From the NCBI GenBank assembly GCA_937135995.1, contig CAKZOF010000214.1:1-9964 (forward strand): a DNA stretch of 9,964 bases. Direction: 5' to 3'. Under the pieces are notes generated by a model. It was not told the DNA's origin, did not search any database, and worked only from the letters and a program-made list of their open reading frames with translations. A program made the position numbers and the translations under genes. Shown here one piece after another: positions 1 through 5,728 of the stretch (the stretch's first letter is position 1; each line of letters opens with the position of its first letter). Source of the DNA: an uncultured Pyrinomonas sp. (GTDB lineage Bacteria > Acidobacteriota > Blastocatellia > Pyrinomonadales > Pyrinomonadaceae).

Positions 1-1468
1 TCTCGCCTCGGCGCGCGGCTTCTTCCGCCTCCCTTCGACAATCCGCGCCGCATTCGAGTACGAGGATTGCTCGGTCTTCGGTCGCCTCGAGGCGAACAGC
101 GCGCACGCGCCCATCGTGATTTCGGTCGAGCGCTTCGGCAAGGCGCAAGATGCTCGCCAGTTTCCACACTGCATCGCGCGCTTTGACATCCAAGGTGGCA
201 TATTCCGGATGCTTCTCTTTGGGCAGGGCACCGCGATGGTAACGCGCAATGTTGGCGATCACGTTCCGCTCTTCTTCAGAGAACCCGGTCAACTCAGCGT
301 GCTTTATGAGATAGAGCGAATGCTTGTGGTGCGACTCATGGGCGACGATGTAGCCGACGTCGTGCAACAACGCGGCAGCTATCAGCAAAGGGCGTAAAGC
401 TCGGTCCAGCTTGCCCTGCGAGGCGAGTTGGTCGAAGAGCGTGCCAGCGAGACGCGCGACCGTTGCCGCATGCTCAGCCTCGTAGCCGAAGCGCCGTGCG
501 ACGCCGAGCACGCCGACCATGCGCGCATCGGCGACGCTCTGGATCCCGGTGGCCCATTCGCGCAACCGGTCCAAGATGACGCCTTCGCGCAATGCCCACT
601 CACACGTCGTCAGACTTGCGATTCCGAAAGCGCGCATGGTCTCTTCGAGGATGAGGCCACCGGCGACGATGATCTCGGCGCGCTGTGCGCTCAAGCCGGC
701 GGCCTCGCGTCGTTGCTCCATCGTCATAACGCAGAGCTGCCGATTGAACCGCTCGAGGTCGGCGAGACGTACCTCCAAACCGCCGCGCCGCGCGCCCTGA
801 TGCGATTCGCCGTGCAAGGCTTCGCCGATGGCGAGGATCGTCCCGGAAGTTCCCGTCGCGGCGTCCCACGCGACATGACGGCGCTCGCGGTGCGGGCGCT
901 CGAGCGCGCGCCAAATCTCGTCGCGCAACGCGTTGAGTTCCTCGGCGGTGGGCGGGTCGTGCCGGATGAAACGTTCGGTGAGCCGAACGGCCCCGATCTT
1001 GACGGAGAAGAGTTGCGCTGGCGCGCCGTTTTCGAACGACGAGATTTCGGTCGAGCCTCCTCCAATGTCTATGTTGACGAACGATCGCGCGTGCGGAACG
1101 CACTGCATGGCAGCTAGTCCGATCAAACGAGCCTCTTCGATGCCCGAGAGGATTTCCACATGGATGCCCGTCTGGCGCTCGACCTCAGCGACGAACTGTG
1201 CCGCGTTGTCGGCCTCGCGCACCGAAGCTGTGGCGACGGCGATGATGCGTTCGGCGCCCAAAGAAGCGGCGATGGAACGAAATCGCGCGATCGCGTCGAT
1301 GGCGCGGCGCACGGCCTCCGCGTCGAGATGTTTTTTTTCGAGCGTCTCGCGCCCGAGCCGCACGACATCCTTTTCGCGCGCGAGCGCTACCAAAGAGCCA
1401 TCGCCCAGTGCTTCGGCGACGACGAGTTTGATCGAATTGGACCCGACATCAATGGCTGCGATTCTCAT
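1..1468 (-). CDS. ppx: Ppx/GppA-family phosphatase with C-terminal HD domain (3' end cut by window)
   Basis: Exopolyphosphatase / pppGpp phosphohydrolase family, predicted to release phosphate from polyphosphate or the 5' phosphate from pppGpp in the cytoplasm. I translated the frame by hand: 489 codons from ATG at 1468 to the window edge with no stop. Residues 7-12 are DVGSNS, the first phosphate loop of the actin/Hsp70-like fold. EEAR at 111-114 carries the family's conserved Glu, and DIGGGSTE at 134-141 is the second phosphate loop. A second domain has the HD pair at 369-370 (LLHDVGY) followed by a His-rich stretch (HESHHKHS), as in long Ppx proteins of about 500-550 residues, so only a short tail is missing. 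The start overlaps the preceding kinase stop as ATGA, implying translational coupling. Ppx and GppA cannot be told apart by sequence alone; family assignment is firm. Confidence 0.93.
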   Translation of the reverse strand, partial: MRIAAIDVGSNSIKLVVAEALGDGSLVALAREKDVVRLGRETLEKKHLDAEAVRRAIDAIARFRSIAASLGAERIIAVATASVREADNAAQFVAEVERQTGIHVEILSGIEEARLIGLAAMQCVPHARSFVNIDIGGGSTEISSFENGAPAQLFSVKIGAVRLTERFIRHDPPTAEELNALRDEIWRALERPHRERRHVAWDAATGTSGTILAIGEALHGESHQGARRGGLEVRLADLERFNRQLCVMTMEQRREAAGLSAQRAEIIVAGGLILEETMRAFGIASLTTCEWALREGVILDRLREWATGIQSVADARMVGVLGVARRFGYEAEHAATVARLAGTLFDQLASQGKLDRALRPLLIAAALLHDVGYIVAHESHHKHSLYLIKHAELTGFSEEERNVIANIARYHRGALPKEKHPEYATLDVKARDAVWKLASILRLAEALDRNHDGRVRAVRLEATEDRAILVLECGADCRREAEEAARRGE

Positions 1469-2193
1469 GTGATGAGCGTTTCTCTACGCGCAAGGCCGCG
1501 CCCTTCGCCGATCACGTGCGCGACGATGCGCCGGAGATCGGCGGCGACGCGTCGGATCGAGCGCGACGCATCCACGACGCGAAAGCCATACTCGTCGCTC
1601 ATGCGATCGAACTCGTGCAACAAGCGCGTTTGGTAGGCGATGAAGCTGTCGTAGAAGTCCTCGCCGAGGTGAAGGTCCATGCCGGACTCCCAGTAGTCGA
1701 ACTTGCGTCCGGCGGCGAGCAGGCGCATGACCAACTCTTCGGCGCGATTAATCCGCAAGTAGATGACCACATCGGGCACGATGGCGATGTCGTAGATGCG
1801 GCGAATCCACTGCGGATCGACGCCGCGCACCACGGCCCGCGCGATAGCCGAGAAGATGTAACGATCCGTGAGGACGACGAACCCAGCGCGCAACGCGGGC
1901 AACATCTCGTTCTCTAAGCGGTCGGCGAAATCGGCGGCGTAGTATAGTTGCATCGTCAAGCGTCCGAGCGTATGCCCTTGTTTCGCCTCTTTGATCCCTT
2001 GTCCGGCCAGTTCCGAACGCGTCATACCCGTATCGAGCACGGCGTGGCCACGCGCTTCGAGCCACTGACGCAAGATGGCGATCTGCGTCGAACGTCCAAC
2101 GCCATCCGTGCCCTCGATCACGATCAATTTGCCATTAAGCGGTTCCGGTTCGACTCCGGGCAGCGGCGTGCCAAAAAAGGTCATCGGTCTCAT
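1465..2193 (-). CDS. Thymidylate kinase family protein, second paralogue, Walker A Lys replaced by Arg
   Basis: P-loop nucleoside monophosphate kinase of the dTMP kinase family, 242 residues (family usually 200-230). The P-loop at 28-36 reads GTDGVGRST: the Lys normally in GxxxxGK[ST] is Arg34. DRY at 110-112 is the family's DR motif, a lid-like segment follows at about 161-172, and VVDASRS at 206-212 matches the family's late VIDAS strand. After DRY the residues are IFSAIARA, where bacterial Tmk proteins usually have a Ser/Asn and Tyr/Gln pattern that contacts the nucleotide, so dTMP may not be the substrate. ATG at 2193 overlaps the upstream paralogue's stop (ATGA) and its own stop overlaps the ppx start (ATGA). 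A second Met at residue 4 is an alternative start. An extra 10-17 N-terminal residues precede the core. Activity is uncertain because of Arg34. Confidence 0.87.
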   Translation of the reverse strand: MRPMTFFGTPLPGVEPEPLNGKLIVIEGTDGVGRSTQIAILRQWLEARGHAVLDTGMTRSELAGQGIKEAKQGHTLGRLTMQLYYAADFADRLENEMLPALRAGFVVLTDRYIFSAIARAVVRGVDPQWIRRIYDIAIVPDVVIYLRINRAEELVMRLLAAGRKFDYWESGMDLHLGEDFYDSFIAYQTRLLHEFDRMSDEYGFRVVDASRSIRRVAADLRRIVAHVIGEGRGLARRETLIT

Positions 2194-2867
2194 TCGGCGA
2201 CCACCGTCCCTTCTTCGAGATGTCGCCGCACGATCTCGCGCACCTCCATCTGCTGCTCTTCGATTGAGCGCGTCGCATCGATCACCGTCAAACCGAATTC
2301 ATCGACCATCCGATCGTATTCTTCGAGTATCTTGCCCTGAAAGATCTTGAAGCTCTCTTCTGGATCGTCGGACCAGTTCATGTCCAATCCGGCTTCATAG
2401 TACTTCAGTTCGGGACGCCCCGAAAGAATGCGCGCGATGGCGACTTCGAGCGGCGCGCGAAAAAAGAACGCGACTGTCGGTCTGACGGCGAAGCGGTAGA
2501 TATCACGCACCCACGCGCGATCGCAACCGCGCGCGACGTCGCGCGCAAACGCCGTGTAAATGTAACGGTCCGCCAGCACGATGGCACCGGCCTTGAGCGG
2601 TGGGATGATGTCGCGCTCCGTCCGGTCAGCGAAATCCGTCGCGTGCAACAACGAGAAGGTCGCCGGCGTAAATAAACGGCGCTTCTTCGCCCGCTTGGTC
2701 GTATCTTTGACGAGCGGTGAAGAGTTCCATTCGGAGAGAAAGACCGGATACCCTTCGGCCTTCAACCACTGGTAGAGCAAAGATAACTGCGTTGATTTGC
2801 CGCTGCCGTCCGTGCCTTCAACGACGAAGAGCTTGCCCGGGAAGCGATGCTCGCCGTATGAGATCAT
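2190..2867 (-). CDS. tmk: Thymidylate kinase (dTMP kinase) family protein, first paralogue
   Basis: P-loop kinase of the thymidylate kinase family, 225 residues, normally phosphorylating dTMP to dTDP with ATP. The P-loop GTDGSGKST at 18-26 is intact. DRY is at 100-102, ATDFADR at 76-82 matches the conserved acceptor-site helix, a lid-like segment with SGRPELKYY lies at about 149-157, and VIDATRS is at 195-201. It shares DRYI[YF][ST]A.AR, RG.D..W.R.IY and [YW]E.G.D with the next gene, so the two are tandem paralogues, clearly old because they differ throughout. The DRY-following segment differs from classical Tmk, so this need not be the housekeeping enzyme. It is the first gene of a three-gene overlapping operon ending in ppx. 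The ribosome binding site before ATG 2867 is weak; an extended -10 site lies about 34 bases upstream of the start. Confidence 0.88.
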   Translation of the reverse strand: MISYGEHRFPGKLFVVEGTDGSGKSTQLSLLYQWLKAEGYPVFLSEWNSSPLVKDTTKRAKKRRLFTPATFSLLHATDFADRTERDIIPPLKAGAIVLADRYIYTAFARDVARGCDRAWVRDIYRFAVRPTVAFFFRAPLEVAIARILSGRPELKYYEAGLDMNWSDDPEESFKIFQGKILEEYDRMVDEFGLTVIDATRSIEEQQMEVREIVRRHLEEGTVVAE

Positions 2868-2892
2868 CGTTCGAGGATGCTACGCACCGCGT

Positions 2893-2908
2893 GTTACATC
2901 ATTGTAAC
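2893..2908 (-). promoter_or_regulatory. Extended -10 promoter inside a GTTACA/TGTAAC dyad, upstream of the kinase-ppx operon
   Basis: GTTACA at 2893-2898 and TGTAAC at 2903-2908 form a perfect 6-bp inverted repeat around TCAT. Read on the minus strand, the same bases give TGTTACAAT, an extended -10 element (TGnTACAAT, 5 of 6 to TATAAT), with TACAAT at 2906-2901. Transcription would start near 2894, about 27 bases before the kinase ATG at 2867. No good -35 hexamer is present. The dyad may be only part of the promoter or a repressor site overlapping the -10; its binder is unknown. Confidence 0.42.
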
Positions 2909-2984
2909 AAAACATTCGCTTCGGACGAGCGAGAACCCATCGGTGCGCCATCTGACGGACGTGCTCACCGCAGCCAGCGCGTCC

Positions 2985-3620
2985 TCATCGAGCATAGGCG
3001 CGTGCCGCCTTGACCGCCACCAGTTCGTCCCTTTCAACGATGTAGCCGGTCAAATGTCCGCCGTAGACGCAACCCGTATCCAGCCCCAAAGCACGCGGGC
3101 CGCGGCGCGGCGCGACGGCGGGCCAGTGTCCGAAGAAGACGAACTTTTCGCCGGCGTAAACTTCGTACCACGGCGTTCCCTCGCGGCTCGTGCGATCAGG
3201 TCCTAGGGTTCGCATGGCGACGAGATCTTCGACCTGTTGCTGCTCGATAGGGATGCCGGGCCGCACGCCGGCATGAACGACGAGATGTTCGCCGAGGTCC
3301 AGATAGAACGGCAAGGAACCGAGGTAAGCGGCGTAGCGCGAGCGGTCCAGTTCGCGCAGAGTCACCGACTGTTCTTCAGTCAATTCCACCGGTTCACCGC
3401 GCCAGCTTCGCATCAGCGCGAGATCGTGATTGCCCATCACGGCTCGCAATCTGGCGTCCGTCATGAACAGGTCGAGCACTTCGCCGTTCTTCGGCCCTTT
3501 GACGACCAGATCGCCAACGCAGATAGCGCGGTCGGCGGCACCGAACTGCACTGCGTCGAGCAACGCGAGCAGTTCGTCGAAGCAGCCGTGAATGTCGCCG
3601 ATGATCAAAGTGAATCCCAT
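2985..3620 (-). CDS. PPP-family metallophosphoesterase (ApaH/PrpE-like)
   Basis: Calcineurin-like phosphoesterase of the PPP group, which includes symmetrical diadenosine tetraphosphatases and bacterial Ser/Thr phosphatases; a cytoplasmic two-metal hydrolase. Numbered from the GTG at 3623, the signature blocks are GDIHG at 9-13, GDLVVKGP at 37-44, GNHD at 64-67, VVHAG at 115-119 and FGHWP at 164-168, with DTGCVYGG at 182-189, so the full metal and phosphate site is present. Length of about 211 residues fits the small ApaH/PrpE type. Two adjacent starts exist, GTG 3623 and ATG 3620; I chose the ATG, which sits behind a purine-rich AGGGTAGG. It follows the ferredoxin gene by 16 bases on the same strand, so they are probably cotranscribed. 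The exact substrate cannot be read from sequence. Confidence 0.9.
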   Translation of the reverse strand: MGFTLIIGDIHGCFDELLALLDAVQFGAADRAICVGDLVVKGPKNGEVLDLFMTDARLRAVMGNHDLALMRSWRGEPVELTEEQSVTLRELDRSRYAAYLGSLPFYLDLGEHLVVHAGVRPGIPIEQQQVEDLVAMRTLGPDRTSREGTPWYEVYAGEKFVFFGHWPAVAPRRGPRALGLDTGCVYGGHLTGYIVERDELVAVKAARAYAR

Positions 3621-3636
3621 CACCTACCCTACCGCT

Positions 3637-4062
3637 CTACCGACCAACGCCGCGTTCGTACAAGTCAGCGAGCGAGCGGCGGCCCTCTGCGCTCGTCTCC
3701 GCCGTCTTTTCGCGCGCCGACGAGCATCTCTTTGGTCGCGAAGGTTCTTCTTCCGTGCGCTCACGCATAAGGTGGAGCACCTTGCGGGCGACCGGCGCGC
3801 CGCGCATCAAGTGGCGTTCGACGATCTCTGCAACGTCGCGTGCGGAGACGCCGCCGTACCACACGCCATCGGGATAGACGACCACCACCGGCCCACGTCC
3901 GCATTGCTTGAGACAGCGGACTTTGCTCAGCAAGACTTGCTTGCGCAGTCCGGCATCGTCCAGCGCACGCTTGAGCGCTTTGGCGACCTCTTTGCCGCCG
4001 CGCTCGACACACGAATCGTTTTTGCAGACGAGAATATGAAACTTGATTCTTTTCAATCCCAT
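3637..4062 (-). CDS. Thioredoxin-like [2Fe-2S] ferredoxin domain protein
   Basis: Soluble electron carrier of the thioredoxin-fold [2Fe-2S] ferredoxin type (as in NuoE-like domains and stand-alone (2Fe-2S) ferredoxins). From ATG 4062 the protein is 141 residues. Cluster ligands are Cys13 and Cys18 (CKNDSC) and Cys50 and Cys54 (CLKQCGRGP), the typical spacing. The strand PVVVVYPDGVWYGGV at about 58-72 and the helix DVAEIVERHL complete the fold at about residue 85. The remaining 55 residues (RERTEEE..., rich in Arg, Glu, Ser) are charged, probably disordered, and not part of the family fold. A longer TTG start at 4113 is open, but it lies inside the predicted promoter, so ATG 4062 is preferred. 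Redox partner is unknown; the phosphoesterase gene follows closely. Confidence 0.88.
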   Translation of the reverse strand: MGLKRIKFHILVCKNDSCVERGGKEVAKALKRALDDAGLRKQVLLSKVRCLKQCGRGPVVVVYPDGVWYGGVSARDVAEIVERHLMRGAPVARKVLHLMRERTEEEPSRPKRCSSAREKTAETSAEGRRSLADLYERGVGR

Positions 4063-4083
4063 TCGATCGCTCGTTTCACAGCG

Positions 4084-4113
4084 ATTAGAGCACGACCTAT
4101 CGTCGGATGACAA
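4084..4113 (-). promoter_or_regulatory. Sigma70-like promoter of the ferredoxin-phosphoesterase operon
   Basis: On the minus strand TTGTCA (4113-4108, 5 of 6 to TTGACA) and TCTAAT (4089-4084, 5 of 6 to TATAAT) are separated by 18 bases. Transcription would begin near 4077, leaving a leader of about 15 bases before ATG 4062. This also argues against the TTG start at 4113. Confidence 0.55.
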
Positions 4114-4310
4114 CTTCCGTCAGCGATTTCAGACTCAGGAACACCTCTTTCTTGCGCGCGCTCTTCGGTTCGACCCTCGCTCGGCGCGAAGAACGTGAAT
4201 CCGTAGGACGAGGAGCGTCGCCGCGCCGCATCTTTAATCCAGCTTGCGCTTGATGTACCATGCTGAAGAACAGGCGGCGCTTGTTCGATGGTTGCGTTGG
4301 TGGCGCGTTG
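4114..4310. other. Divergent intergenic region without a supported gene
   Basis: This stretch separates the minus-strand ferredoxin from the plus-strand small genes (300 bases from start to start). A minus-strand frame from about 4261 to 4097 could encode a basic peptide of about 54 residues ending KSLTEVVIRR, but it has no visible ribosome binding site and I do not call it. The best plus-strand promoter candidate is weak: TTTAAT (4233-4238), 17 bases, TACCAT (4256-4261). If used, it would start a leader near 4268 that runs through the terminator at 4311-4337. I saw no tRNA fold and no riboswitch class that I know. Confidence 0.35.
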
Positions 4311-4337
4311 CTTCGCCCTGACTTGGCGAGGTTTTTT
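4311..4337 (+). terminator. Intrinsic terminator in the leader of the small-gene pair (possible attenuator)
   Basis: CTTCGCC (4311-4317) pairs with GGCGAGG (4325-4331) over 7 bp with one G-U, loop of 7, followed directly by six T (4332-4337). It works only in the plus direction because no T run follows the stem on the other strand. The ribosome binding site AAAGGAG of the next gene begins about 13 bases later. CAGGCG (4271-4276) could pair with CGCCCTG (4314-4320) with one bulge, an alternative that would break the stem. Whether it acts as an attenuator or ends a short RNA is not decidable from sequence. Confidence 0.6.
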
Positions 4338-4363
4338 CTCCGATCAAAGAAAGGAGCATCGAG

Positions 4364-4609
4364 ATGTCCACCGACAGTCATGCGAAGGCAGTCAAGGACA
4401 CCACTTACGACCTGATCAGCGTCATCTACCACGCGCTTCAAGGCGCGGAGACGTGCGAGCAGTACGTACGTGATGCCGAACAACAGGGCGATCAGGAACT
4501 CGCGCAGTTCTTGCGCGAAGTCTGCACGCAGAACCGCGAGATCGCCAATCGAGCCCTGCGCTTGCTCGGAAACAGGCTCGGCCAACGGGCGACGACCAAG
4601 CAAGCTTAG
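4364..4609 (+). CDS. Small all-helical ferritin-like protein of unknown function
   Basis: 81 residues, ATG behind a strong AAAGGAG at proper spacing. The sequence predicts a pair of amphipathic helices: about 12-40 (DLISVIYHALQGAET, then EQYVRDAEQQ) and about 43-72 (DQELAQFLREVCTQNREIANRALRLL), with the turn at QGD. His23, Glu29 and the acidic DAE resemble half of a ferritin-like four-helix bundle, so a dimer could complete one, but I see no complete metal-site signature. Two Cys (31, 54). No signal peptide or membrane segment, so cytoplasmic. I recall similar short proteins annotated as hypothetical in other bacteria; no function is assigned. It is 37 bases upstream of the Cys-rich gene on the same strand, probably one transcript. 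Confidence 0.85.
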   Translation: MSTDSHAKAVKDTTYDLISVIYHALQGAETCEQYVRDAEQQGDQELAQFLREVCTQNREIANRALRLLGNRLGQRATTKQA

Positions 4610-4646
4610 CTTAAGGCGAAAACCTGCTGGTGGAAAGGAGGGGATC

Positions 4647-4880
4647 ATGGCACAGTGTGAACTCTGTGGCAACGACTATGACAAGGCTTTTCAGGTTGTG
4701 ATGCAGGGGCGCAGTCACACGTTCGACAGCTTCGAATGTGCCATTCAAGCGCTCGCCCCGACGTGTGCCCACTGCGGATGCCGAATCATCGGACACGGAG
4801 TGGAGGTCGGCGAAGCTTACTTCTGCTGCGCTCATTGCGCGCGGCGCGCTGGTCTCAACGTCGTGCAAGATCGCGCCTGA
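4647..4880 (+). CDS. Small Cys-rich zinc-ribbon-like protein, function unknown
   Basis: 77 residues, ATG 4647 behind AAAGGAGGGG, a near-perfect ribosome binding site that fixes the start (a longer upstream frame is only an open extension overlapping the previous gene). Nine Cys form three clusters: Cys4-x2-Cys7, Cys31, Cys40-x2-Cys43-x-Cys45 and Cys60-Cys61-x2-Cys64, with His24, 42, 50 and 63 nearby. This is enough for two zinc sites, or one structural zinc site plus reactive thiols. The core FDSFECAIQALAP and CAHCGCRIIGHGVE look strongly conserved in type; the arrangement resembles YHS/MYM-like or prokaryotic metallothionein-type zinc modules. No signal peptide. Likely roles are metal binding or partner of the helical protein encoded just before it; that is inference. 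Confidence 0.88.
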   Translation: MAQCELCGNDYDKAFQVVMQGRSHTFDSFECAIQALAPTCAHCGCRIIGHGVEVGEAYFCCAHCARRAGLNVVQDRA

Positions 4881-4902
4881 AAGCCCGCACGATCAAGGAC
4901 GA

Positions 4903-4946
4903 GAACGGCGAGCGCTTCCTTCAACTGAAGGAAGCGCTCGCCGTTC
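4903..4946. repeat. Perfect inverted repeat, 21-bp arms with 2-base centre
   Basis: Left arm 4903-4923 and right arm 4926-4946 are exact reverse complements with only AC between them; pairing stops at A/A outside. It begins 22 bases after the stop of the Cys-rich gene and lies between convergent genes (the next ends at 5081). The position fits a transcription end hairpin for either strand, but no T run follows on either side, so it is not a standard intrinsic terminator. A small second hairpin, CGGGT/ACCCG, lies just downstream at about 4949-4960. A mobile or REP-like repeat is an alternative. Confidence 0.8.
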
Positions 4947-5080
4947 ACCGGGTTCACCCGAAAAGCTCGTTGAAAGCATGGAAGTCGGCGGAGGCTTCAC
5001 GCCACCGAAGATCAAAGTTCGTCGATCAACCCCTTCGCCCCGCCGAAGCGCCGCTGCTTCGCTCTCGACGCGCGCCCGGG

Positions 5081-5560
5081 TCATCTCGGTCGTGCGTCTC
5101 GCTCGTCGAGCAAGCGTGTTGTGCCTTCGATCACGCTCGACGCGTCAGTCAAAGAACGATCCGTCTGTCTTCCCGGCAGTTGCGGAGAGATCGCCCGGCT
5201 GGCGATAGCCGGTGCCGGTGACGTCGTCTCGCTGCCCAAGCGCCAAGGGCCCGGTTCGAAAGCGACGGCATAGAGCAAGCGCATCAAACCGCCGATGAAG
5301 AAGAGGACGGCGACTAGCCCGACCAATTCCGGCGGAAGCCCGAGCATGACGTACAACATGCCGACCAGCGGAGTTGCGATCATCCCACCCAACATCAACA
5401 CGGTGCCGTGCCTGACGCCGCGACGCCGCGGAGATTCGCGCAACATCGGTAGTTCACCGCCCGATGCGAGCAACGCGCGCACGCCTTCGAGCGGGAAACC
5501 ACAACGCGAGCAGAACCGCACCTCTTCGATGAACGGCTGACTGCATTTCGGGCAGAACAT
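5081..5560 (-). CDS. Zinc-ribbon protein with two membrane helices
   Basis: 159 residues from ATG 5560, which lies 7 bases after AGGAG; a longer frame from 5647 has no support. The N-terminus is a compact zinc ribbon, Cys3-x2-Cys6 and Cys17-x2-Cys20 (CPKC...CSRCG). A basic linker (SPRRRGVRHG, about 43-52) leads to two hydrophobic segments, about 54-75 and 79-101, so it is an inner-membrane hairpin with the ribbon probably cytoplasmic. A disordered Pro/Ser/Arg stretch follows. The C-terminal motif SVIEGTTRLLDE (142-153) resembles tails I associate with zinc-ribbon proteins of Acidobacteriota, which supports the taxonomic guess. No known function. It stands alone, convergent with the Cys-rich gene and 168 bases from the DinB-like gene. 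Confidence 0.87.
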   Translation of the reverse strand: MFCPKCSQPFIEEVRFCSRCGFPLEGVRALLASGGELPMLRESPRRRGVRHGTVLMLGGMIATPLVGMLYVMLGLPPELVGLVAVLFFIGGLMRLLYAVAFEPGPWRLGSETTSPAPAIASRAISPQLPGRQTDRSLTDASSVIEGTTRLLDERDARPR

Positions 5561-5667
5561 TGTCGATCTCCTCGCCGACTGAGTGTGCCTCTCAGCCCTA
5601 TGGACACAAGCAACTATATCAAGCTGCATTGTTTTTCGCACATTCAACCTCTACTTACGTCGAAAAA

Positions 5668-5706
5668 TGTTCACGAGTTGCGACAGGCGTGTTCACGTCT
5701 GTTCAC
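5668..5706. repeat. Three phased direct copies of TGTTCAC upstream of the zinc-ribbon gene
   Basis: Identical TGTTCAC heptamers occur at 5668-5674, 5690-5696 and 5700-5706, with starts 22 and 10 bases apart, near whole turns of DNA. They lie in the 168-base gap between the DinB-like gene and the zinc-ribbon gene, about 110 bases before the latter's start (read there as GTGAACA). The layout resembles binding sites for a regulator that recognises direct repeats, such as OmpR/PhoB-type factors. A -10-like TATAGT occurs nearer the gene (about 5610), without a good -35. Confidence 0.4.
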
Positions 5707-5728
5707 AACGCACCCGCCGACAACCCGC

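Noticed and set aside
428..1117. Plus-strand frames over the ppx region
   Set aside because: The minus strand carries the complete Ppx motifs in an unbroken frame; the plus frames are shadows with no recognisable domain.
4151..4200. GGTTCGACCC-like sequence suggesting a tRNA T arm
   Set aside because: No matching acceptor stem, anticodon arm or conserved D-arm bases around it.
4097..4672. Open minus-strand frame of 191 codons
   Set aside because: It runs antisense through two small plus-strand genes with strong ribosome binding sites, and shows no motif. A basic 54-residue end piece (about 4097-4261) has no ribosome binding site.
5560..5647. N-terminal extension of the zinc-ribbon protein
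   Set aside because: The 29 extra residues are not domain-like, and the ATG at 5560 has an AGGAG site at correct spacing directly before the first Cys pair.
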